64,000 nucleotides of DNA from CALLPQ01 sp038531745 (GCA_038531745.1 JBCBBJ010000015.1:4299-68298); one strand, 5' to 3'; positions 33,585 to 43,006 are shown, numbered from the stretch's first letter. The notes: generated by a model from the letters alone, not told the origin. Program-made: numbers and translations.

Positions 33585-34064
33585 ATGACGATCACGCAAG
33601 CAGAATTGGAACAAGCCCGCACCAATTGGGGCGACGCCCTGGTGGCCATTGCAAAGGCCTTTGAAAATGGCGGCATCGACGAAGCGCGAGGTGTTGCCGA
33701 TGGCGTGCTGGACGCTGCCTACGGGTACAATCTTGGTCCTGTATTATTCAAGCCAACTTTGGCCAGCGGTGAAAAAACCTTCCGCCCCACCAAAAAGGGC
33801 GCCTTATCTTACTTTGTTGGTCATGATGGTGATTTCCCCCTTGATGGCGGCTTCGGCATCCGGGGCTGGCGCGAAGTAACCTCCGACACATCGGCAAGCT
33901 TTATTGAAGGCGACGTGGCCATGTGGATGGGCTGGGTCACCATGACCGACAAGGACGGCAACGTCACCAAAGTTGATAAAAGCTGGGGCTATAAAAAGGA
34001 TGCCGACGGCACCTTGCGCATCGTCCTGCATCACTCGTCCTTGCCATTCCAGCCCCAAGGGTAA
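33585..34064 (+). CDS. SnoaL-like/NTF2-fold protein of unknown function
   Basis: A 159-residue protein of the NTF2/SnoaL-like fold. A helix-rich N-terminus is followed by GPVLFKPTLASGEKTFRPTKKGALSYFVG, and a C-terminal sheet region contains GDVAMWMGWVTMTDKDG...VDKSWGYKKDADGTLRIVLHHSSLP. Relatives are sometimes labelled phosphoribosyl-AMP cyclohydrolase, but the histidine-biosynthesis Zn and Cys residues are not present, so that label should be resisted. ATG 33585 is preferred over the ATG at 33576, which is only a base or two behind AAGG. It is followed by a structured repeat region. Confidence 0.75.
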   Translation: MTITQAELEQARTNWGDALVAIAKAFENGGIDEARGVADGVLDAAYGYNLGPVLFKPTLASGEKTFRPTKKGALSYFVGHDGDFPLDGGFGIRGWREVTSDTSASFIEGDVAMWMGWVTMTDKDGNVTKVDKSWGYKKDADGTLRIVLHHSSLPFQPQG

Positions 34065-34189
34065 CGAAGAAATTCAGGGCATCGGCCCACTATGTGGTGT
34101 TCCCGGGGCCAATCCTGGCAGCGTTAGACCCCACGAAAATCAATCCCGGGCCGGGGCCAGCGAATACGGCGTTTGGAAGTGACTTCTCT

Positions 34190-34315
34190 ATCTTTCCCCA
34201 CTTCTGGGGGAAGTGCCCTGGAGGGGCGATGGGGATTCTTGAAACATCGTCCATGTTGGGAGGCAAAGCCTCCTCCAACCCAGCGGGAAACCTCCCCGAT
34301 AAATGGAGGAGGAAA
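34190..34315. repeat. Cluster of GC-rich hairpins in a gene-free region (dispersed-repeat-like)
   Basis: Within 34065-34460, which has no gene, three hairpins lie side by side: TTCCCC/GGGGAA (34194-34212), GTTGGGAGGC-AAA-GCCTC-CT-CCAAC (34255-34279) and CCTCC/GGAGG (34291-34311). The GTTGGGAGGCAAAGCCTCCTCCAACC pattern looks like dispersed palindromic elements of alphaproteobacteria, a recollection that cannot be checked here. Flanking DNA on both sides is ordinary coding sequence. Confidence 0.55.
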
Positions 34316-34460
34316 GAAAGCATCACTCTGCTCGCGGACGACGCCGAAGCTACTCCCATCCGGGATTACGAGTTTCGATTCTACTCCAACACCGCCCCGT
34401 GGCCTCGCCGCGGGGCAATGGGTGTCGGTCGCCCGGGAACGCGGCTTTATTGATCGCACC

Positions 34461-35312
34461 CTACAGCCCAAAAATACGGGTCACCGACCACCACAAACCG
34501 GTCAGCGCTATGATGACTGACGCCGGGATCACCACCATCTGACGGTATAACAAGGCGCGACATTCCGAACGCATACCAAGCACTTTCGTGATTGGTATGC
34601 GGATCAGAAATGCGAGGATCACAACCGTTAGCTGGCCAAGTTCAACCCCCACATTAAACCCCATAAGCGAGGACCAGAATTGGGCGGGTGGCAAGCCAAA
34701 CTCACGAATAAACCCGGCAAAGCCAAGCCCGTGAAAAAGACCAAATCCAAACACCACCAAAAGGCGCCAGCGCGGGACCTCGCGAAAAATGATTGTCTCT
34801 ATGGCAACAAACGCGATCGATAGGGCAATCAGCGGCTCAACGATTGCGGCTGGTGGATTGATTAGGCCTGACGCGGCAATACCAAGGGTTATGGTGTGCG
34901 CAAGCGTAAATGTTGAGATTTGCAGGACCAAACTGCGTAGCCCGGTGGCGGCCAAAAACAAGGCAAGTACAAACAGGATATGATCGGCGCCACCGGGTAA
35001 AATATGCTGTATACCAATTTTTATATAAAGAAGACCCGTATCAAACCAGGACCGGGGGTTGCCATCGGCATCGGTGAGCGCGGTTATCGCAGTCGCGGGC
35101 GCGGCGGCGCTATCCATCTGGGCCAGTTGGCGGCAGAGCGCGGGGTCAAGCCCGGAATCAACGGTGCAGAATTCGTCTTCCGGGTGGGCCCACGCGGTGG
35201 GGGTCAGGCAAGGTGCAGCCAGGATGGCCGCGACCACCACAATAGCCCCCAAAACGATGCGCAGTAGGCGGGCGATATGGCTAAATAAAAGCTGGAGAGG
35301 GCTGATTTTCAT
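34461..35312 (-). CDS. HupE/UreJ-family membrane protein
   Basis: A 283-residue protein with a signal/N-terminal helix and a short periplasmic region containing a CTVD...C pair, then six membrane helices from about residue 85. The family signature GIQHILPGGADHILFVLALFLA and TLAHTITLGIAA...VEPLIALSIAFVAIE is clear. Members of this group have been implicated in nickel or cobalt transport to hydrogenase or urease, but no such enzyme is encoded nearby, so the metal is unknown. The gene is divergent from the DUF2891 gene with a 157-base gap. Confidence 0.85.
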   Translation of the reverse strand: MKISPLQLLFSHIARLLRIVLGAIVVVAAILAAPCLTPTAWAHPEDEFCTVDSGLDPALCRQLAQMDSAAAPATAITALTDADGNPRSWFDTGLLYIKIGIQHILPGGADHILFVLALFLAATGLRSLVLQISTFTLAHTITLGIAASGLINPPAAIVEPLIALSIAFVAIETIIFREVPRWRLLVVFGFGLFHGLGFAGFIREFGLPPAQFWSSLMGFNVGVELGQLTVVILAFLIRIPITKVLGMRSECRALLYRQMVVIPASVIIALTGLWWSVTRIFGL

Positions 35313-35469
35313 GGTTCGCCTTCTGGCGTCCGGGTTTTATTTCCCGGGGCACCTTTATCAGTGGTAATGCCGCCGCCGTGACCTTGACCATGCCAGACCG
35401 AAGACAATTGATAAATGGGGAAATGGCCGTAAGCTCCCCCGGCTCACGCCGCAAACTGGGAAATGATTA

Positions 35470-36603
35470 ATGATCAAAACTGGCTTTTTTTCGCTGTTGT
35501 GTCTCCTTGTTGTTTGCCTGACGACGCCGTGTGCACGGGCGGCGGAGCCTCTCGCCTATCCTGGCGCCATTGATGCTGATCTTTCGGCCCGGTTTGCGGC
35601 GCTGGCGCTGGCCTGTGTGCATCAGGAATTTCCAAACAAGATTTCCCGCACGACCAATAGCGCCCAGGCCATTGGTCGACCAAAAGCAATTTTTCCGGCT
35701 TTTTACGGGTGTTTTGACTGGCATAGTTCTGTACACGGCCATTGGCTGCTTGTGCGTCTTTTGCGGGTGGGTTCCGGCGATAACCCCGCCGATGCACCAT
35801 GGCGTGAGGCTGCCATCGGGAAATTGAACCAGAGCTTTACCGCAGAAAATCTTGCCGGCGAGGTCGCCAATTTTGCGCGCCCGGCCCGTGGCTCGTGGGA
35901 GCGTCCCTATGGCCTTGCCTGGTACTTGCAACTCACCACTGAATTGCGCGAATGGGATGACCCCCAGGCCAAAGCGTGGCTCGCCGTTCTGGAACCCCTT
36001 GAAACAGATATCGTGGCGAGCCTAAAAGACTGGTTGCCCAAGCTGGCCTATCCTATTCGTCTGGGTACGCATAATCAAAGCGCCTTTGCCTTCGGCTTGA
36101 TGCTTGATTGGGCCAAGGTAGCCGGTGACGATGATTTTGCCGCGCTGATCATCGCGCGTAGCCATGCGTTTCATTTGAATGACGTTGCCTGTCCACTGGC
36201 CTATGAGCCCAGCGGGGAGGATTTTCTATCCCCGTGTTTGATGGAGGCGGACCTCATGCGCCGGACTTTGGATAGTCAGGCCTTTGCGCAGTGGCTCGGG
36301 GCATTCTTGCCGCAAATTCCCAAAGACGGATCGGCCCACTGGCTCGCACCCGGCATCGTCAAAGACGCCAGCGATGGGAAATTGGTGCATCTCGACGGTG
36401 TCAATTCTTCGCGCGCTTGGAACCTTTATAATGTGGCGCGCGCGCTGCCCCCTGGCGATAAGCGCCGAGCCGCCCTGGTGGCCGCCGCTGAAGTCCACGC
36501 CGCGGCTGGTGTCGCCGCTGTTTCCGCCGACCACTATGCCGGCAGCCATTGGCTTGCCTCCTTCGCCACCTATTTGATGACCGACCGCGGTTGGAACGAT
36601 TAA
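35470..36603 (+). CDS. Exported DUF2891-family protein
   Basis: A 377-residue protein with a clear signal peptide (about residues 1-24, ending ARAA) and then a single DUF2891 domain. Hallmarks are the N-terminal ACVHQEFPNK and PAFYGCFDWHSSVHGHW stretches, the middle YPIRLGTHNQSAFAFGLMLDWA, and the C-terminal HLDGVNSSRAW and HYAGSHWLASFATYL. The fold is probably an (alpha/alpha) barrel like those of glycan-processing enzymes, but no activity is known to me. It has several conserved His/Trp/Asp that could line a pocket. It is divergent from the HupE/UreJ-like gene. Confidence 0.85.
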   Translation: MIKTGFFSLLCLLVVCLTTPCARAAEPLAYPGAIDADLSARFAALALACVHQEFPNKISRTTNSAQAIGRPKAIFPAFYGCFDWHSSVHGHWLLVRLLRVGSGDNPADAPWREAAIGKLNQSFTAENLAGEVANFARPARGSWERPYGLAWYLQLTTELREWDDPQAKAWLAVLEPLETDIVASLKDWLPKLAYPIRLGTHNQSAFAFGLMLDWAKVAGDDDFAALIIARSHAFHLNDVACPLAYEPSGEDFLSPCLMEADLMRRTLDSQAFAQWLGAFLPQIPKDGSAHWLAPGIVKDASDGKLVHLDGVNSSRAWNLYNVARALPPGDKRRAALVAAAEVHAAAGVAAVSADHYAGSHWLASFATYLMTDRGWND

Positions 36604-36673
36604 CGCGGCGGCGCTCGGCGGGTGCGGTCCCTACGAAGAAACCTTGATTTGTGCCACCCACAAAGTGCCATCG

Positions 36674-37600
36674 TCAAAAGGGCAGCGTTACCGTCAGCCG
36701 GTTGATGGGCATGGAAAACCGCCTGGACGTGCCCATCTCGGAAAACAAACCTTCCAGTTCTTCCAACATCGCGGCGCGGCCTTTTGGGGCCAACACGTAG
36801 GACGCGTAGAAAAAGTCCGCCGCTTCACGGGCGAGGTTGGCCGCGCTCGCCGACATGGCAAATCGCGCCCCCGTAATCGCGATGTCTGCGCCGGGAAACA
36901 CTGCGGCAGACAACGCATGAAGAGCCTCGCGGCGACGCACCCGCGCATCACCCAATTCCTGATCACAATAGGCGGGAAAAACTCGCTCGACCCAGCCGTA
37001 AATCAAATCATTCACCGCGCGATAGCCGGATGCACCGTCAAGATCACCATCAACGATCGCCGCAAAAAGACCGCCGGGTTTGAGAATACGGCGCACCTCG
37101 CTCAGTACGGGTTCAACCGGCTTCATCAGCGTAAGCGCCCAGTGGCAGAGCACAACGTCAACGCTTCCATCGGGAATGAAAGGCATGTCTTGCGCATAGG
37201 CAGCATCAAGCGCCACAGCGTCGGGCAACCGCTTGCGCGCGAGGGCTAATTCGTCCTCGCTCATATCAACGCCCCTTAACGCGCAGCCTGAATGCAATTG
37301 CTCATGACAAAGAGCAAGCAGCGCGCCGCCGCCGCAACCAAGATCCAGCAAATGCAAAGGTCTGTCCCGGGGCACCGCCGACAGAAGCCATTCATAGCTG
37401 TTGCGCCCTTCCGGGTCGCGGCACTTTAGAGCACAGGCCTCCGCAAAACCCGCATGTTTGCGATGGACAAGCTGCAGATGTTCCTCGGCGTCTTTGGCCG
37501 TGGGCTGCTCCCCATCGCGCAGTCTTTTGGTCCAGGCGCTTTCGACCGAGACCGATGCATCGCGGTCAGGCGATTTCAGCAAGTGGCTGCCAGTCATCAA
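36674..37600 (-). CDS. Class I SAM-dependent methyltransferase, third gene of the PhyH operon
   Basis: A 308-residue methyltransferase. Motif I is LHLLDLGCGGGALL (about residues 82-95), with the acidic D in GVDMSEDELALA and the post-motif GSVDVVLCHWALTLMKPVEPVLSEVRRILKPGG. About 20 N-terminal residues are polar, and the C-terminal 130 residues look like a specificity domain (RVRRREALHAL...PGADIAITGARFAMSASAANL). It starts nine bases after the preceding methyltransferase ends. The substrate is unknown; together with the dioxygenase it probably modifies one product. Confidence 0.85.
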   Translation of the reverse strand: MMTGSHLLKSPDRDASVSVESAWTKRLRDGEQPTAKDAEEHLQLVHRKHAGFAEACALKCRDPEGRNSYEWLLSAVPRDRPLHLLDLGCGGGALLALCHEQLHSGCALRGVDMSEDELALARKRLPDAVALDAAYAQDMPFIPDGSVDVVLCHWALTLMKPVEPVLSEVRRILKPGGLFAAIVDGDLDGASGYRAVNDLIYGWVERVFPAYCDQELGDARVRRREALHALSAAVFPGADIAITGARFAMSASAANLAREAADFFYASYVLAPKGRAAMLEELEGLFSEMGTSRRFSMPINRLTVTLPF

Positions 37601-37609
37601 TTTATCCGT

Positions 37610-38449
37610 TTACTTCTGAAAGAAAATAAGACTGACGAACTGGCTGAAGTGCCAGCCCTCGTCACTCAAGCATTGCTCAAGATAAGCCCCGGTTTTGGGC
37701 TGTGTGCGCAACGCCTCCAGCGATATGGTGTCGTCAAACAGACACCGCTGAAGAAACCCCTCAACACGGGCGGTATCAGCGCGCGGACAGGTGTTCTGAT
37801 ACTCGATCTGTGAAACCCCGACTTCAAGCCCCATCCGTCGCAGCCCATCCTCAATACGTTCGGCGTGCACATAGGGTGTGTCATCCTTGGCAAAACCATC
37901 AAGATACAGATCATAAAACCTGATGTAATGGGCATCGCGCCGGGCATGGGCGATAACCCCGCCTTGCGCGGCGGCATCAACCATGCAGGCAAGCGCGGCA
38001 TCAATCTCCGCCTCCGGGATTGCGTAGAGCGCGTGGGTCGCCCATGCCAGATCGAAATGGTTCGGCGCCACATCAAGCGATTGCAAAATGGTCTGATATT
38101 CAGAACCCGGCATAAAGGGCGGCTTCAGTACCGAGCGGGCTTCTGCAATCGAAAAGGCAGACGGATCAAGCAACGCAACGTCAATGGGTGCGAGGCCGGA
38201 CAGATCGCATGCCGGACTGGCCAGGAGCGCGGCAGGAAACTTCCCCGAGCCGCACGCCACATCAAGGAGCGATAGCCGATCGCGCCCCAGTTTGCCCGCT
38301 CGTTCGGCACCCGCGGCCAGCCACGCAGCCCAGTCGACCGCGCGCGCCAGCTCCCGGTAATCGAGGCTTGCGAGGCTGTAGAAATCGTCCATTTCGGCGC
38401 GTTTTTCTTCTCTCCAATGAGCGCAACTGCGCTCGAATGTATCAGCCAT
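37610..38449 (-). CDS. Class I SAM-dependent methyltransferase, second gene of the PhyH operon
   Basis: A 279-residue protein. Motif I is LLDVACGSGKFP (about residues 61-72), and FDLAWATHALYAIPEAEID is the region after motif II. Beyond about residue 190 it differs from its neighbour. The first eight bases overlap the end of the dioxygenase gene, and it is followed nine bases later by another methyltransferase, so the three genes are certainly co-transcribed. Specificity is unknown. It is not a close paralogue of the third gene except in the Rossmann core. Confidence 0.85.
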   Translation of the reverse strand: MADTFERSCAHWREEKRAEMDDFYSLASLDYRELARAVDWAAWLAAGAERAGKLGRDRLSLLDVACGSGKFPAALLASPACDLSGLAPIDVALLDPSAFSIAEARSVLKPPFMPGSEYQTILQSLDVAPNHFDLAWATHALYAIPEAEIDAALACMVDAAAQGGVIAHARRDAHYIRFYDLYLDGFAKDDTPYVHAERIEDGLRRMGLEVGVSQIEYQNTCPRADTARVEGFLQRCLFDDTISLEALRTQPKTGAYLEQCLSDEGWHFSQFVSLIFFQK

Positions 38450-39500
38450 GATTTTCGTCTTTTCCTGTCATGTTCGCCTGCGGCCAGCAGACCGGGTTAA
38501 GCGGGCTGGCCGCAAGACCGCCCGGGGCGACCCCCGGCAGAAATTTTTGCCAGTCGCCTGAAACCATGGTGGGCCGGTCTACGAGCCGTGCCCCATCGGC
38601 ATAGAACGTATTGGCAAGCACCATCCGGCTATGGGTGGTCCGGTTTGGGCCCGCCGTGTGAAAACTCAGATTGTGATGAAAACTTACCTCGCCCATGGCA
38701 AAGGGACCATCTTCAACAGCAACATTCTGCTTACGGAAAATTTCGGCCACCCGGCGGTCATAGCTGGTATTGGTCTTGTCAAACGGCACATCTTTAACCA
38801 GCTGCCACACATTGATGGGCTTGGCGAAGGCAAGCGGCCCCATCGCCCGCGGAATAGGTTGAGCCGGGATCCAGGCCGTCAACACTTGATCCGTGGCAAG
38901 GGGAAAATGATGGTCGTCATAGTGCCAGGGTGTCCGCCCGCTGCCCGGCTCCTTTGACAGCAGATTATCATGGTAAAGACGAACGGCGTCAGCGCCGATC
39001 AGCGCCGCGGCAATGCCGGCAATGCGCGGGCTAAGGGTAAACGCCCGCAGGGCCGGGTCGTCGAGCCACGCCATTTCAGCGCTGAGAAAACGCGCCGTCA
39101 CGCCCCCGTCCAGTGAAACCTTGAAGCGATCCTCAAGATAGGTGCGGATCGCAAGACGGAGCCTGGAAACCAGAGGAGGGCTCAGCACATCTGGCAACTT
39201 CACGTAGCCGTTTGCCCGGAAATCGGCAATTTGCCCAGACGACAAAGGGTAAGGCTCGGCCAACGCCATTGCCACAGTGTCGTTATCCGCAGGCGTTACC
39301 GCCACATCATTGGGCAGGTCGACGTGATCGGTGGAATATTCAGAATTATTGTCGGCGAGGGTCAGATACCAGTCCCACCAGGCCTGATTATCGTCCTCCC
39401 ACGGATGATCCACATTAGTTGGATCATCACCGGTTTTCTCCGGCGCCTCTGGCGGTGTATTTTTGATCGTTTTGTTTCCCGGCGAATACCCTTGCTTCAT
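38442..39500 (-). CDS. Phytanoyl-CoA dioxygenase (PhyH)-family 2-oxoglutarate oxygenase
   Basis: A 352-residue Fe(II)/2-oxoglutarate-dependent oxygenase. The metal triad is visible as H193-Y-D195 (PWHYDDHH) and H281 (LSFHTAGPNR). The N-terminal 60 residues are acidic and Trp-rich (HPWEDDNQAWWDWYLTLAD) and not part of the core fold, so may be a recognition element. It hydroxylates or halogen-independently oxidises an unknown substrate. It leads the operon with two methyltransferases (8-base overlap). The ribosome site is poor, and the start could lie slightly inside. Confidence 0.87.
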   Translation of the reverse strand: MKQGYSPGNKTIKNTPPEAPEKTGDDPTNVDHPWEDDNQAWWDWYLTLADNNSEYSTDHVDLPNDVAVTPADNDTVAMALAEPYPLSSGQIADFRANGYVKLPDVLSPPLVSRLRLAIRTYLEDRFKVSLDGGVTARFLSAEMAWLDDPALRAFTLSPRIAGIAAALIGADAVRLYHDNLLSKEPGSGRTPWHYDDHHFPLATDQVLTAWIPAQPIPRAMGPLAFAKPINVWQLVKDVPFDKTNTSYDRRVAEIFRKQNVAVEDGPFAMGEVSFHHNLSFHTAGPNRTTHSRMVLANTFYADGARLVDRPTMVSGDWQKFLPGVAPGGLAASPLNPVCWPQANMTGKDENHG

Positions 39501-40043
39501 ATCTTATCATACACCAGTGCGAAGATGAGTAGTGGACAATGTGTCCAACAGAAAATCTTGGCTCCAGCGCAAGTTTTGGGCTTTCTCTATGCCCGGATGT
39601 ATCCGGTACCCCAACCACCGCTCCAACGAAAGCGTGGAAAATTTTTTCCCATGTGCATGCTGTAGTAAGGTGACAGCGCCCGCGAAGAGCCCGCTTTTAC
39701 AGTGAGAAACCCGCAACACGCCAACCGCTTACAACCGCGCTAATGCATAAAAACGCTACGATCAAAGCTTAGACGCAACTCTTTGTCAGCCAAACAAGCA
39801 GTGGGCACATCTCATCGTTGAAATTGGAAAGCGTCTATGTGCCGCCAGTGAAGACTACGAGTTCGAACAGTCTGGCGTGACGTCCGTATCAAAATAGGCT
39901 TCGTCTCGCGCGATTAACCCATCTTCAATCGTGCGGCGAAGTGGATACGATGTTCAACGCTTCATATCCAAAACAATCACCGCGGCTGTGGCCCGACCGA
40001 CAAGCCCGCCCGGGCGAATGGCCTTTGGCCCGCCAGGCAAAAA
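39501..40043. other. Gene-free stretch of lower GC between the PhyH operon and the transposase relic
   Basis: I see no credible gene in about 540 bases: the open frames present have no recognisable domain and no ribosome site. The DNA has a lower GC content than the flanks, and the adjacent transposase and integrase relics suggest it is remaining foreign DNA. A TATGAT near 39510 on the minus strand is too close to the PhyH start to be a convincing -10. Confidence 0.4.
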
Positions 40044-40487
40044 GTGGTTCAGATTAAAGGGGCTGGACGGTTTAGGAAGTTTCTCAGCGGACTGACGACG
40101 AAAGTACTCGCGCTGACCGATATCCGAGGCCGTCCCGCCGCTTTGAAACTGACGCTGGGCCAGGCGCATGACTTATCTGCTGTCGATGATTTGATTGAAG
40201 CTGTTCCGCCAGATACAATCATGCTCGCCGATAAAGCTTACGATACTGATGACTTTATTGACGCCTTGAACGAACGCCAAATCTGCCCGAATATTCCCAA
40301 TAAAGCCAATCGGAAAGAGCCGCGCGGATTTTTCAAATCGCTTTACAAACACCGAAATCAGATCGAGCGCTTCTTCGGTAAACTCAAGCATTTCAGACGC
40401 GTCGCCACCAGATATGAAAAACGCGCTGACAACTATCTCGCTATGTGCGAATTGGCTTCAGCCCGCGTTATAATGCGTGATTTATAG
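40044..40487 (+). pseudogene. IS5-family (IS427-group) transposase fragment, C-terminal half only
   Basis: A 147-residue reading frame matches the catalytic C-terminal half of IS5/IS427-type transposases: SGLTTKVLALTD, LTLGQAHDLSAVD, MLADKAYDTDDF (second catalytic Asp) and KHRNQIERFFGKLKHFRRVATRYEK (Glu and the Y-K motif at the end). The N-terminal DNA-binding half (about 110 residues) is missing upstream, and no terminal inverted repeats were seen. It is therefore an IS remnant, not an active element. It lies inside the integrase-tRNA island. Confidence 0.8.
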
Positions 40488-40488
40488 G

Positions 40489-41543
40489 TCAAGCGCCTAA
40501 TTCAGCAATTTCGCGCGGATATGTGGTCTTCTCGGCTGCCCATTCGCGAAACGATGATCGGATACCTTGTACCGTGTACTGAATTTCCATGCGCTTTAGC
40601 GCAGTCAGAAAAACCATGTTTGAGAATGGCTTGTCGGGAGGCTTGCGCGGGAAGATAAGACTGGCATTTCCGGATAGCGCTTGTGCCTCTTCCAATACAA
40701 CAAGCGCGCTCGGCGAGTGGCACCTCATGCAATCGTCCGGCTTTCATGCGGTCGCTCGGCACATTCCACACGCTCGCTTCAATGTCGACTTCGGCCCATT
40801 CGGCTTTCAGAACCTCGCTTGTGCGCGCCGCAGTTAGGACGATGAATTCGAGTGCCAATTTTGAGAGCGGGTGCACGTCGGTAGCAAACGTTGTTTGCAA
40901 TAACTTCGGGATCTCCGAATGGGGCATCGCCGCGTGATGCACACGCACCTGTTTGGCCTTGGCCAGCCCCGCCATTGCGGCCGGCACCGGATTTGCATCG
41001 GAACAAAATCCATCGGCGGCCGCAGAATCCAGAGCCTGTGCGCTACGCTGGCGCACTCGGTAGGCCGCCTTAGGTTTATCATACCAGATTGCCTCAACAC
41101 TTGCCTGACCACCGGCGCGTCGCTCCAATGGAGCCTGATTTCCCCGATGACCGGCCTCGCATGTGCTTCAGAAGCGGATAGCCATTGCGTAGAAGGCTTT
41201 GGGTTGCCCCATTGATGCTTGATTTTTACATGCAGCGCACGCGCGTATTCCGCAAAGTAAAGTATCTCTCGCCCTCGTCGTTTGTGGGCATTCGGATCGA
41301 TCCCATCGAGAATCATTCTTCGGTAACTGACGACCTTAGTCCGTGCTTCGGCCAGTGAGACGATCCGCGCCGGACCAAAGCCCATGTCCCGACGCCGCCC
41401 ATCAATTGAATAACGAAAGACCCAAAGCTTGCCCCATCCGGCATGATCACCAGCGCGAGGCCATCGCCATCGGTGTAGCGGCCAGGCTCTTTCAAGCGCT
41501 TCACTTGCAGCGCCGTCAGTCGGTTGTATTGCCGAGTGGCCAA
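40489..41543 (-). pseudogene. P4-type tyrosine integrase, multiply frameshifted
   Basis: Fragments in at least three frames add up to one integrase. From the right: RLTALQVKRLKEPGRYTDGDGLALVI (the DUF4102 N-terminus), then KLWVFRYSIDGRRRDMGFGPARIVSLAEAR, then LEFIVLTAARTSEVLKAEWAEVD with the catalytic Arg, then GIRSSFREWAAEKTTYPREIAE near the C-terminus. In the last piece the usual H-G-x-R reads Q-G-I-R, and the terminal Tyr is not seen. It begins about 140 bases from the 3' end of tRNA-Ser, the classic island arrangement. It can no longer be functional. Confidence 0.85.
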
Positions 41544-41683
41544 ATCGAACGTCCCACATTAAAGCCCCAAACGAACCCGTACTAACTGGAAAATCAACGG
41601 ACATAAAAGGACGTTGAAACCGCAGAAATCATTGGTTATGCGAGGTTTGGCGCACGCGATCGAATTTAGGCGAAAATGATAGC

Positions 41684-41771
41684 TGGCGGAGAGGGAGGGA
41701 TTCGAACCCCCGGGACCGTGAAGCCCAACGGTTTTCAAGACCGCCGCATTCGACCACTCTGCCACCTCTCC
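41684..41771 (-). tRNA. tRNA-Ser (anticodon TGA)
   Basis: An 88-base gene with paired acceptor ends (GGAGAGG at the 5' side and CCTCTCC before the 3' GCCA, with CCA encoded), the anticodon loop CTTGAAA, an extended variable arm and GGTTCGAATCC in the T arm. The anticodon is TGA, reading UCN serine codons. Its 3' end faces the integrase relic and would have been the integration site. Confidence 0.95.
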
Positions 41772-41968
41772 GGATTTATGTGGGCCGTGGACCCCGTTCA
41801 TAAGCCGCTCGCGGCAGAGTGCAAGCGCTGTCTTATCGGTCGTTAGAGGATTTTCCGGCGTGGGAATTGGTGGTTACTAGCGGTTTGCCCGTCTGTGAAT
41901 TCCACGTGAGTGGTGCAATGTTGGTGTGCAGCGGCGAGTCAGCTAGTTTTTCGTCAAAGGAGAACTTC

Positions 41969-43006
41969 ATGATCCCAATGACAAAAAAACATGAGGGTAC
42001 GGCAGCGTCGAGGTCCAGACGGGCGCGGCTATTACCGTGCGTTGCTGGCTTTTTGGGTTTGGTGTTTCTCGTGACGGGCTGTGCGACTGCGCCATCCTCC
42101 GACAGCGGGGGCGCGCAAGCGGGCATTCGGCCCCATAAGAAAATTGGCAATCCGTATGTCATTGACGGGCGGCAATATGTGCCTGCCGTAAACACACGTT
42201 ATGTGGAGGAAGGGGTTGCCTCCTGGTATGGGCCGAAGTTTCACGGCAAGCCCACGGCAAATGGTGAGATGTTCGACATGACGGCGTTGACGGCGGCCCA
42301 TCGCACCTTGCCGCTGCCGTCGATTGCGGAAGTGACGAACCTGCGCAACGGCAAAAAAGTTGTTGTCCGGGTTAATGACCGCGGGCCCTTTGCCCGCGAT
42401 CGGATCATTGATCTGTCCCGGGCGGCGGCCCGCAAGCTCGATTTTATCCAACAGGGCACCGCGCGGGTTCGCGTGCGGTATCTGCGCGACGCCAGTCTTG
42501 AAGCAGCGTTACTGCGCGTCGGGGATCGCCAGGCCATCAATCGGCTGGAGCGTGAGTTGCGCAGTCTCCCTCGGCGGCAACAGCGAAATGGCAGACGCAC
42601 ACAAAACGAGGGTGCTTTTTCAGGGAGCAGTGCTGATCCGGTTTCATCGCTTATTCAACGGTCCTTGGCCGATGCACCATCGGTTGCGCCAAACCCGCGT
42701 CGTGTTGTGTCAACGACGCGGGCGTCGCGCCCGGCAACAGAGGCAGTGTTTCACGTGCAGATTGGCGCTTTTCGTGATTTGAACCGCGCAGAAACGGTAC
42801 GGTTGGCCCTTGGCCCGCAAGTGCCTGTTTCGATAGTCCCTATGGCAGCGAGCGGAGCGCCCGCTGTCTACCGCGTTTTGGCTGGCCGGTTTGGGACGCG
42901 GGCGGATGCAGACGCTTATTTGCGTGCCGTGCGGTCGGCGGGATACACCGATGCGTGGGTTTCGACAGTCGCTGGCCCTGCACCGCGACCGGGTCTTGAT
43001 TACTAA
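41969..43006 (+). CDS. rlpA: Septal ring lytic transglycosylase RlpA family lipoprotein with SPOR domain
   Basis: A 345-residue lipoprotein: signal peptide with LVTGC (C38), a double-psi beta-barrel domain (about residues 75-170; GVASWYGPKFHGKPTANGEMFDM and VRVNDRGPFARDRIIDLS) and a C-terminal SPOR domain (about 255-345) starting FHVQIGAFRDLNRAE. RlpA cleaves denuded glycan strands at the division septum, and SPOR targets it there. AAAGGAG sits ideally before the ATG; upstream sequence is out. It leads towards the D,D-carboxypeptidase operon, 95 bases away. Confidence 0.93.
   Translation: MIPMTKKHEGTAASRSRRARLLPCVAGFLGLVFLVTGCATAPSSDSGGAQAGIRPHKKIGNPYVIDGRQYVPAVNTRYVEEGVASWYGPKFHGKPTANGEMFDMTALTAAHRTLPLPSIAEVTNLRNGKKVVVRVNDRGPFARDRIIDLSRAAARKLDFIQQGTARVRVRYLRDASLEAALLRVGDRQAINRLERELRSLPRRQQRNGRRTQNEGAFSGSSADPVSSLIQRSLADAPSVAPNPRRVVSTTRASRPATEAVFHVQIGAFRDLNRAETVRLALGPQVPVSIVPMAASGAPAVYRVLAGRFGTRADADAYLRAVRSAGYTDAWVSTVAGPAPRPGLDY

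Noticed and set aside
33585..34064. Phosphoribosyl-AMP cyclohydrolase
   Set aside because: Names like this are attached to relatives, but the histidine-pathway Zn/Cys motifs are absent and the sequence fits an NTF2/SnoaL-like fold.
39507..39719. 70-residue open frame on the minus strand beside the island
   Set aside because: No domain, no ribosome site and no support from neighbours.
41559..41801. Open frame covering tRNA-Ser on the minus strand
   Set aside because: It is the translated tRNA, a common artefact.
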